Source: Candidatus Altimarinota bacterium
Lineage (GTDB): Bacteria; Patescibacteriota; Gracilibacteria; Absconditabacterales; Absconditicoccaceae
NCBI GenBank assembly: GCA_027062165.1
Contig: JAMOTU010000020.1
Span: forward strand, 1 to 12,854
Length of the DNA stretch: 12,854 nt
Direction: 5' to 3'
Shown in pieces: positions 7,596-12,854 of this stretch; the first letter of the stretch is position 1; each line of letters opens with the position of its first letter. The position numbers were made by a program, and so were the translations under genes. The notes beneath the pieces were generated by a model. That model worked only from the letters and a program-made list of their open reading frames with translations, had not been told where the DNA came from and searched no databases.

Positions 7596-8501
7596 TTAAT
7601 GACCTTTCCTTTTGATAATAATCCAGATAGTCTTAAAAATAGTTTTAATCTCAAGCCAAAGCGACCAGTTTTTTATATAGTAGAGGTCATACATCAGTTT
7701 TTGGTATGTATCTTCAAGATTTTTGCCATAAGGGTAATTTACCTGGGCCCATCCTGTAATACCTGGGGCATTTATATGACGCAAATGGTAAAATGGCCAC
7801 TCTTTTTCATATTTTTTTACCAGCTCATCCCATTCAGCTCTTGGACCTATTATATGTAAATCTCCTTTAAATACGTTTATGAGTTGAGGCAACTCATCTA
7901 TTCTTGTTTTTCTCATAAAAGCTCCCCAAGGAAAAATTCTTGGGTCGTTTTCTTGAGTATAATGGTCAAAAAATTCAATATCTGTTCTCATACTCCTAAA
8001 TTTATAACAGGTAAAAGGCTTTTTGTTTTTGCCGATTCTTGTTTGTTTAAATAATATTGGACCATCTGGAGATTCTTTTTTAATCTTATATGCTGAGTAA
8101 GCCATAATAGGAGCTGTGATAACTGCAAGGGGAATAGCTATTGCAAAATCTATTACTCTTTTTATAAAATATTCTTTTTTGGAAAAAGGTTTAATTTCAT
8201 CTAAAAAGTCTAATTTATTTCCATCTTTTGGAATATAGATTTTTCCTAAATATTTTTCTAAAAAATGCTCAATAGTTAAAAACTTTATACCTTTTAATTC
8301 TAATGAGGTAAGATAACTTAGAGTTTCTTTTGGAATTTTTTTATCAGTATTTAGTATTATAAATTTATAACCGTTTTTTTTTAGTTTTTCTTCAATGTTT
8401 TTTTTTAAATTTTTATCTATTTTTATATATTCTAATTTATATTTTTTAAGTTTTTCTTTTTCTAATTTGTTAAATTTATATTTTTCCCCTATAACTAACA
8501 T
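7596..8501 (-). CDS. Initiating polyprenyl-phosphate sugar-phosphate transferase (short form)
   Basis: A 301-residue member of the bacterial sugar transferase family (WcaJ/WbaP/PglC type), which moves a sugar-1-phosphate from a UDP-sugar to undecaprenyl phosphate and starts each repeat unit. The catalytic part starts near residue 107: KRVIDFAIAIPLAVITAPIM (114-133) is the membrane-inserted hydrophobic helix, followed by DGPILFKQTRIGKN, CYKFRSM, TRIDELPQL with the Asp202-Glu203 pair, GDLHIIGPRAEW and PGITGWAQVNYPYG. The ending SLWLEIKTIFKTIWIIIKRKG is typical. Residues 1-95 resemble the last part of the soluble nucleotide-binding-like domain of long WcaJ-type proteins, but the four-helix N-terminal membrane bundle is absent, so the protein sits between PglC and WcaJ forms. 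Its reverse-strand ATG follows an AAGGA site. It is the only minus-strand gene here. Confidence 0.92.
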   Translation of the reverse strand: MLVIGEKYKFNKLEKEKLKKYKLEYIKIDKNLKKNIEEKLKKNGYKFIILNTDKKIPKETLSYLTSLELKGIKFLTIEHFLEKYLGKIYIPKDGNKLDFLDEIKPFSKKEYFIKRVIDFAIAIPLAVITAPIMAYSAYKIKKESPDGPILFKQTRIGKNKKPFTCYKFRSMRTDIEFFDHYTQENDPRIFPWGAFMRKTRIDELPQLINVFKGDLHIIGPRAEWDELVKKYEKEWPFYHLRHINAPGITGWAQVNYPYGKNLEDTYQKLMYDLYYIKNWSLWLEIKTIFKTIWIIIKRKGH

Positions 8502-8523
8502 CCTCTTTCCTTTTTATTTAAAA

Positions 8524-8529
8524 ATTATA
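8524..8529 (-). promoter_or_regulatory. Predicted -10 box for the initiating transferase gene
   Basis: ATTATA on the + strand reads TATAAT on the - strand. Transcription would start near 8517, giving a leader of about 15 bases before the reverse ATG at 8501. It is back to back with the forward -10 box, one base apart. Confidence 0.45.
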
Positions 8530-8530
8530 T

Positions 8531-8536
8531 TATAAT
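8531..8536 (+). promoter_or_regulatory. Predicted -10 box for the wza-wzc block
   Basis: TATAAT matches the sigma-70 consensus. A transcript starting about seven bases downstream would have a leader of roughly 27 bases before the ATG at 8570, including the AAGGG ribosome site. The -35 region is not recognisable. Confidence 0.5.
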
Positions 8537-8569
8537 TTTAGTCAAATTTGTTTTAAAAAGGGTTTTTTA

Positions 8570-9307
8570 ATGAAGAAATATTTATTCTTAATGGCTGTGT
8601 TTTTTATAGGATGTAGTAATAAAGAGTATATTTTATTTCAAAAAGATAAAAATATAACAAAACCTTTAAAAACAAATTTAGAAAATAAAAAACCTAAAAA
8701 AATTGTTTATGAATATAAAATTATGCCAGGGGATTTAGTTAGTGTTACTGTTTTTAATCACCCAGAGCTTAGTACAACAAACGGAACGGAAATTAAAGGA
8801 ATTCCTGTTTATGATGATGGTAAAATTCATCTTCCTTTGATAGGGTTTGTAGAAATTGCAGGACTTACTCAAAAAGAAGCTACTTTGAAAATTCAAAAGC
8901 TTTATTCTCAGTATTTAAAAAAGCCTTATGTTCAGTTAAATGTATTAACAAAAAAAGTATATGTGTTAGGAGAAGTGAATAAACCAGGTGTTGTTTTGCT
9001 TGATAAGGATTATACGACTTTAATAGAGGCAATTTCGGCTGAGGGGGGATTTAAAGATACAGCAAGAAGAGATAAAATTATTATAATAAGCGGAGGGCTT
9101 GAAAATCCTGAGATTAGAGAAGTGGATTTAACAAAAATCAGTTCTTTAAATTATAAAAACCTACTTCTTAAACCAAACGACATTGTATATGTTCAACCTA
9201 ACAATATGAAACCTCTTGATGTTAAGATTCAAGGGGTTCAGCCGATTGTTAGTTTTGTAAATAGTATTTTATCTACTATGGTAAATGTTAAAATTTTGAC
9301 AAAATAA
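8570..9307 (+). CDS. wza: Wza-type polysaccharide export lipoprotein (short form)
   Basis: A 245-residue protein with a lipoprotein signal: MKK, a hydrophobic stretch, then FIGC with the lipidated Cys at 15, so it should reach the outer membrane via the Lol route. The polysaccharide export domain spans about 46-125 (YKIMPGDLVSVTVFNHPEL, then DDGKIHLPLIGFVEIAGLTQKEA), followed by one SLBB domain from about 128 (VYVLGEVNKPGVVLLDKD, LIEAISAEGGFKD). E. coli Wza is 379 residues with an additional repeat and a C-terminal amphipathic helix that forms the outer-membrane pore. Here only about 25-30 residues (QPIVSFVNSILSTMVNVKI) follow the SLBB region, enough at most for a short helix. It lies nine bases before the Wzc gene, its expected partner. 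It is the first gene of the divergent block. Confidence 0.9.
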   Translation: MKKYLFLMAVFFIGCSNKEYILFQKDKNITKPLKTNLENKKPKKIVYEYKIMPGDLVSVTVFNHPELSTTNGTEIKGIPVYDDGKIHLPLIGFVEIAGLTQKEATLKIQKLYSQYLKKPYVQLNVLTKKVYVLGEVNKPGVVLLDKDYTTLIEAISAEGGFKDTARRDKIIIISGGLENPEIREVDLTKISSLNYKNLLLKPNDIVYVQPNNMKPLDVKIQGVQPIVSFVNSILSTMVNVKILTK

Positions 9308-9316
9308 GGGTAATGA

Positions 9317-11623
9317 ATGGATAGAGTTGTTAATCAGGTCAATGAAGAAGAGATTGATTTAAGAGAACTTTTTACTGTTTTAAAAGAAAATAAATGGATT
9401 ATTTTATTTATTACATTATTATTTGTAATAGGTGCGTTTGTTTTTATTTATTTTTCTACTCCTCAGTATAAAACAAACGGTACTTTAGAAGTATCTTCAA
9501 ATAGTCCGGCGACTTCTAACAATGATTTATTAATGCAGGCTATGGAGTTATATGGAGGACCTAATGATATAGATACAGAAGCTGCTATTATTAAATCCCG
9601 TATGATGGTGGAAAAAACTCTTGATAAAGTTAATTTTACAAAAAGGTTTTTTATTAAGAAAAATTTAAAGAGTGTAGAAGTTTTACCACAGGATTTTCCT
9701 TTTAGTGTAAAAGTTTTGAAAGGAGAAAATATAGAATTTATTATACAGCCTCTTAATAACTATGAGTTTAAGTTAATAGCTAAGTTTTTTTATAATGGAG
9801 AAAAAAAGGAAGTTGAAACAACTTCTAAATTTAATAAATTAATTAAAAATGAATATTTTGAAATTGAGGTTGATAAAAAAGAGGCATTTGATTTAGATAC
9901 CATATATAAAGTTCAAATTTTAAATAAATCTGATGTGGCAAATTCTATTATTCAAAAGCTAAATGTAGCTCCTTTATCTCCTAAAGCGAGTATTTTAAAT
10001 ATTGAGTTTAAGGATAATATTCCAATAAGAGCGGCTGAATTTGTAAATACATTAATGAGTGTTTATATAAATCAGAGTATAAAATTAAAAACAAAACAGG
10101 CTGATCAAACCCTTGAGTTTATTGATTCTCAGTTAAAGGTTATATCGAAAAAACTTGCTGAATCAGAGCTTGCTTTAGAAGAATTTAAGAAAGAGCATAA
10201 AGTGGTAGATTTAAATTTAGAAGCTCAAAGCTTAATGCAAAAATTAAATGATTTACAAACTCAGTTAAATCAGATTTTACTTCAAGAAAATCTTATTAAA
10301 TTTATAGAACATAAGATTTTATCTTCAAAGACAACTTCTTTAGTTTCTGCTGATATTTTAGATGATCAAGTCTTAGCTAATATGATTTCTAAACTTCAAC
10401 AGTTATTGTTAAAAAAACAGGATTTATTAATTGAATATACTCCAAAGTATCCTGAAGTAATTAAAGTTAATGAACAGATAAGAACTCTTAAAAAAATGAT
10501 TTTAAACAGAATCAAAAATATAAAATCGGCTCTTGAAACAAAAAGAAAAACTCTTGAAAAAATGTTTAACAAATACAGTGTTTTATTAGAATCCCTTCCT
10601 CAAAATGAGAGAAAATTAATTGACCTTACAAGAGAATATCAGGTAAATGAGAAGATATATTCTTATCTTCTTGAAAAAAGGGCTGCAACTGCCCTTGCTA
10701 AATCAAGTATTATAAGCAATAATAGAATTATAGATACAGCCCTTGTGCCTCAAGAGCCTTTTAAACCTAAGAAAGCTTTAATTATAATAATCAGCTTAAT
10801 TTTAGGGTTAATTGTAGGAATAATAATAGCATTTTTAAAAGAGTTTTTAAGCACAAAAATCAAATCTGTAGAAGATATTGAAAAACTTACAGATATCCCT
10901 ATTATCGGTGGGGTTCCTCATAGAAAAGATAAAAAAAGAATTTTAAGGGTTATTGATAATCCAAAGTCATCTTTTTCTGAAGCTTTTAGGGTAATTAGAA
11001 CAAACATTAAATTTTTATCTCCTACTGATTCGCATGTAATTTCTGTAACTTCAACAGTTGCGGGAGAAGGTAAAACCACAATTTCTTCAAACTTAGCAGG
11101 AATTTTTTCATTAGCTAATAAAAAAACTATAATTGTCAATCTTGATATGAGAAAGCCAACTTTGCATAAAGTTTTTGATATTCAAAATGATGTAGGTTTA
11201 AGTAATGTGTTAGTTGGAGAAAACAAAATAGAAGAGGTAATTCATAAAACAAAATATAACAATTTATATGTAATTCCATCAGGTCCTACACCTCCAAATC
11301 CGGGAGAGTTACTTCAGAGTGAAAATATGCATAAAGTTATTGAATATTTAAAAGATAATTTTGAAATTGTTATATTTGATACCCCTCCTATAGGGTTAGT
11401 TGTAGATGCTATAGATATTTTGCTTCGTTGTAATGTTAATTTATATGTGGTAAGAGTTAATTATTCTAAAAAAGAGTTTTTAAAAACAGCAAATGATTTA
11501 AAATACAATAAAGGTGTAAAAGGCTTAGGAATTGTAGTTAATGATATTAAAATGAAAAAAGGTGGTTATGGTGGATACGGAGGATATGGATACGGAGGAT
11601 ATGGATATTACGATGAAGGGTAA
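9317..11623 (+). CDS. wzc: Wzc-type polysaccharide co-polymerase and BY-kinase
   Basis: A 768-residue inner-membrane protein close to the usual Wzc length. Order: cytoplasmic N-terminus, TM1 (about 28-47), Wzz-type periplasmic domain with long coiled-coil-prone stretches (about 255-445), TM2 (about 487-506), then a cytoplasmic BY-kinase domain. Kinase features are the EAFR-x2-R oligomerisation motif (Glu555, Arg558, Arg561), Walker A VAGEGKTT (581-588), Walker A' IVNLDMRKP (606-614) and Walker B VIFDTPP (685-691). The tail (746-768) is Gly-Tyr rich with seven tyrosines, the expected autophosphorylation cluster. By family knowledge, cycling of phosphorylation and oligomerisation governs chain length and export through Wza. 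An upstream ATG at 9313 reaches a stop after three codons, so 9317, six bases after AAGGG, is the start. Kinase and co-polymerase are fused, as in proteobacteria, not split as in firmicutes. Confidence 0.95.
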   Translation: MDRVVNQVNEEEIDLRELFTVLKENKWIILFITLLFVIGAFVFIYFSTPQYKTNGTLEVSSNSPATSNNDLLMQAMELYGGPNDIDTEAAIIKSRMMVEKTLDKVNFTKRFFIKKNLKSVEVLPQDFPFSVKVLKGENIEFIIQPLNNYEFKLIAKFFYNGEKKEVETTSKFNKLIKNEYFEIEVDKKEAFDLDTIYKVQILNKSDVANSIIQKLNVAPLSPKASILNIEFKDNIPIRAAEFVNTLMSVYINQSIKLKTKQADQTLEFIDSQLKVISKKLAESELALEEFKKEHKVVDLNLEAQSLMQKLNDLQTQLNQILLQENLIKFIEHKILSSKTTSLVSADILDDQVLANMISKLQQLLLKKQDLLIEYTPKYPEVIKVNEQIRTLKKMILNRIKNIKSALETKRKTLEKMFNKYSVLLESLPQNERKLIDLTREYQVNEKIYSYLLEKRAATALAKSSIISNNRIIDTALVPQEPFKPKKALIIIISLILGLIVGIIIAFLKEFLSTKIKSVEDIEKLTDIPIIGGVPHRKDKKRILRVIDNPKSSFSEAFRVIRTNIKFLSPTDSHVISVTSTVAGEGKTTISSNLAGIFSLANKKTIIVNLDMRKPTLHKVFDIQNDVGLSNVLVGENKIEEVIHKTKYNNLYVIPSGPTPPNPGELLQSENMHKVIEYLKDNFEIVIFDTPPIGLVVDAIDILLRCNVNLYVVRVNYSKKEFLKTANDLKYNKGVKGLGIVVNDIKMKKGGYGGYGGYGYGGYGYYDEG
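11573..11602 (+). repeat. Two perfect 15-base tandem repeats in the Wzc tyrosine tail
   Basis: GGATACGGAGGATAT occurs at 11573-11587 and again at 11588-11602 with no mismatch, in frame, each copy encoding Gly-Tyr-Gly-Gly-Tyr (residues 753-757 and 758-762). A degenerate Gly/Tyr unit precedes it and GGATATTAC follows. Gain or loss of a unit would add or remove two tyrosines without a frameshift. Confidence 0.9.
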
Positions 11624-11625
11624 AT

Positions 11626-12336
11626 ATGTTTTTTTTTAAAAAAGTTAAAAAAATAAAATTAAAAACGGATATTCATTCTCATCTTCTTCCTGTTGATGAC
11701 GGGGTTAAAAGTTTTGATGAAAGTGTTGAGATTATTAAAAAATTTATTTCTCTTGGATATGAAAAGCTTATTATCACACCTCATGTAATGTTTGATGGCT
11801 TTAATAACAAAACTTCTTTAATTTTAGAAAAATTTGAAGAATTAAAAGAAATTTTAAAAGAAAACAATATTAATATAAAACTTGCCGTGGCTGCTGAATA
11901 TATGCTTGATGAAGAACTTATGCAAAGACTTGAAAAAAATGATATTTTATCTTTTGGAAATAATTATTTACTTTTTGAAACTTCTTATTATCAAAAACCT
12001 CTTGATTTTGAAAGTATGATTTTTAAAATAAAATTAAAAGGTTTTACTCCCGTTATGGCTCATCCTGAAAGGTATAGATACCTTGAAACACTTGATAATT
12101 TTAAACAAATAAAAGAACTTGGAGTATTATTTCAAAGCAATATAAATTCGTTTGGAGGTTTTTATGGAAAAAGTGTTTTAAAAAAAGCAAAACTTATAGC
12201 TAAAAATAAGATGTTGGATTTTTTAGGAAGTGACTGTCATTCAAACAGATATATAGATTTTATGAGTAATGTTTTAAAAAATAATTCTTTTTATAAAATA
12301 ATTGAAGGTAACAATATAAAAAATAATTTAATTTAA
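11626..12336 (+). CDS. cpsB: PHP-type protein-tyrosine phosphatase, CpsB/YwqE family
   Basis: A 236-residue protein, about the usual 240-260 of the metal-dependent CpsB/YwqE phosphatases. PHP metal-site motifs appear in order: DIHSHLLP with His17 and His19, then DDG; TPH with His53; AAEY with Glu91; MAHPERYRYL with His146; and GSDCHS with Asp203 and His205. The fold binds a cluster of divalent metals and dephosphorylates the Tyr-rich tail of the cognate BY-kinase. It starts two bases after the Wzc stop, so the two are almost certainly co-translated and form a kinase-phosphatase pair. Most enterobacterial loci use the unrelated low-molecular-weight phosphatase Wzb; none is present here. The codons directly after ATG are a T9 run then A6. 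A general PHP hydrolase role is less likely in this context. Confidence 0.93.
   Translation: MFFFKKVKKIKLKTDIHSHLLPVDDGVKSFDESVEIIKKFISLGYEKLIITPHVMFDGFNNKTSLILEKFEELKEILKENNINIKLAVAAEYMLDEELMQRLEKNDILSFGNNYLLFETSYYQKPLDFESMIFKIKLKGFTPVMAHPERYRYLETLDNFKQIKELGVLFQSNINSFGGFYGKSVLKKAKLIAKNKMLDFLGSDCHSNRYIDFMSNVLKNNSFYKIIEGNNIKNNLI
11629..11637 (+). repeat. T9 homopolymer directly after the phosphatase start codon
   Basis: Nine T occupy codons 2-4 and are followed by six A. With one T added, codon 5 becomes TAA; with one T lost, TAA appears at about codon 10. The run could therefore act as an on/off slippage site, though this genome has many T runs. Confidence 0.6.
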
Positions 12337-12345
12337 AGGATTAAA

Positions 12346-12854
12346 ATGAAAATCTTAGTAACAGGAACTGCCGGGTTTGTTGGGTATCATTTGGTAAATG
12401 AACTGGTTAAAAGAGGTGATGAAGTAATAGGAATTGATAGTATAAATGATTATTATGATGTAAATTTAAAATATGGAAGATTAGAAGATGCTGGAATTAA
12501 AAAAGAAAAAATAGAATATTCTCAAGCAGTTCAAAGCACAAAATATCTAAATTATAAATTTATAAAACTTAATCTTGAAGATAAAGAAAATATTGATAAG
12601 TTATTTAAAGAAGAGAAGTTTGATAAGGTATGCCACCTTGCAGCTCAAGCTGGAGTTAGATATTCTATTCAAAATCCGTATGCTTATATAAATTCAAATA
12701 TAGTAGGTCATATGAATATACTTGAAACTGTAAGACATTATGGAACTGAGCATTTGGTGTATGCAAGCAGCAGTAGTGTTTATGGACTTAATAAAAAGCA
12801 ACCATTTTCAACCGATGATAACGTAGACCATCCGATAAGTCTTTATGCTGCTAC
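12346..12854 (+). CDS. NAD-dependent epimerase, UDP-glucuronate 4-epimerase-like (3' truncated)
   Basis: The frame runs from ATG at 12346, ten bases after the phosphatase stop and preceded by an AAAGGA site (12335-12340), to the window end, giving the first 169 residues of a family usually about 320-350 long. MKILVTGTAGFVGYHLVNEL contains the GxxGFxG NAD-binding motif of extended short-chain dehydrogenases. The IDSINDYYDVNLKYGRL segment is characteristic of UDP-glucuronate 4-epimerases (CapI type). HLAAQAGVRYSIQNPYAY and YASSSSVYG follow, the latter holding the catalytic Ser/Thr region; the window ends at the expected YxxxK motif, so only its Tyr is visible. It would interconvert UDP-GlcA and UDP-GalA in the cytoplasm. 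Another nucleotide-sugar epimerase or dehydratase is possible until the C-terminus is read. Confidence 0.88.
   Translation, partial: MKILVTGTAGFVGYHLVNELVKRGDEVIGIDSINDYYDVNLKYGRLEDAGIKKEKIEYSQAVQSTKYLNYKFIKLNLEDKENIDKLFKEEKFDKVCHLAAQAGVRYSIQNPYAYINSNIVGHMNILETVRHYGTEHLVYASSSSVYGLNKKQPFSTDDNVDHPISLYAA

Larger units (their letters stand above)
8521..8539. repeat. 19-base palindrome overlapping the divergent -10 boxes
   Basis: The arms AAAATTATA (8521-8529) and TATAATTTT (8531-8539) are perfect reverse complements around the single base 8530. Each arm carries a -10-like TATAAT, reading left in the first and right in the second. It may be a symmetric bidirectional promoter core or a repressor operator. 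In such AT-rich DNA some chance symmetry is expected. Confidence 0.7.
8502..8569. promoter_or_regulatory. Divergent intergenic region with both promoters
   Basis: This 68-base gap is the only real intergenic space in the window and separates the initiating transferase (reverse) from the export genes (forward). It is almost pure A+T. It holds TATAAT boxes for both directions and ribosome sites for both genes: AAGGG at 8558-8562, seven bases before the forward ATG, and an AAGGA (reverse complement of 8508-8512) before the reverse ATG. No convincing -35 hexamer is visible for either direction, which would fit Campylobacterota sigma-70 promoters. Confidence 0.65.

Noticed and set aside
7593..7859. 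88-codon forward open frame after the WbuB-like gene
   Set aside because: It lies wholly antisense to the well-supported sugar transferase catalytic domain and resembles no family.
10918..11139. Reverse-strand open frame of 73 codons
   Set aside because: It is antisense to the Walker A region of the Wzc kinase and has no independent support.
1..12854. CRISPR arrays, tRNA/rRNA genes, insertion sequences, phage or defence genes
   Set aside because: No spaced direct repeats, cloverleaf segments, transposase motifs or terminal inverted repeats are visible, and nearly every base belongs to a polysaccharide gene.

Overview
The window is a surface-polysaccharide (O-antigen, capsule or exopolysaccharide) biosynthesis locus from a very AT-rich Gram-negative bacterium. 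The AT-rich codon use (TTA, AGA, AAA), the AAGGA-type ribosome sites, the tight gene overlaps and the style of the WbpE/WbpI proteins suggest Campylobacterota, possibly a thermophilic Nautiliales-like lineage. That assignment is inference; there is no rRNA or housekeeping marker here.

Block 1 (2-7593, + strand) is an operon-like run of seven genes with overlaps of 1 to 29 bases and no intergenic space. It begins inside a WbpE-type PLP aminotransferase, followed by a WbpI-type UDP-sugar 2-epimerase. Together these suggest supply of a 2,3-diacetamido-mannuronate nucleotide sugar. Next come a Wzx flippase, a GT4 glycosyltransferase, a Wzy/O-antigen-ligase-like membrane protein, and two more GT4 transferases (the second WbuB-like).

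Block 2 (7596-8501, - strand) is a single gene for the initiating polyprenyl-phosphate sugar transferase. It meets block 1 tail to tail with two bases between the stop codons, and it lacks the usual N-terminal membrane bundle.

Block 3 (8570-12854, + strand) reads divergently from block 2. It holds a short Wza-type outer-membrane lipoprotein, a full-length Wzc-type co-polymerase/tyrosine kinase with a Gly-Tyr tail, a PHP-type (CpsB/YwqE) tyrosine phosphatase, and the start of a UDP-glucuronate 4-epimerase-like gene cut by the window end.

A coherent working model is as follows. The initiator loads the first sugar on undecaprenyl phosphate, the three GT4 enzymes extend it, Wzx flips it, the Wzy-like protein polymerises or ligates it, and Wzc/Wza control and export the chain, with the CpsB-type phosphatase opposing Wzc autophosphorylation. 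Coding density is nearly total. The only gap of note (8502-8569, 68 bases) contains a 19-base palindrome that carries back-to-back -10-like boxes.

I see no undescribed system, phage, CRISPR, transposon, tRNA or rRNA. The best second looks are the back-to-back promoter palindrome, an in-frame 15-base tandem repeat in the Wzc tyrosine tail, a T9 tract directly after the phosphatase start codon where either single-base slip gives an immediate stop, a Pro-to-Leu change in a near-invariant 2-epimerase motif, and the reduced Wza and initiating transferase.
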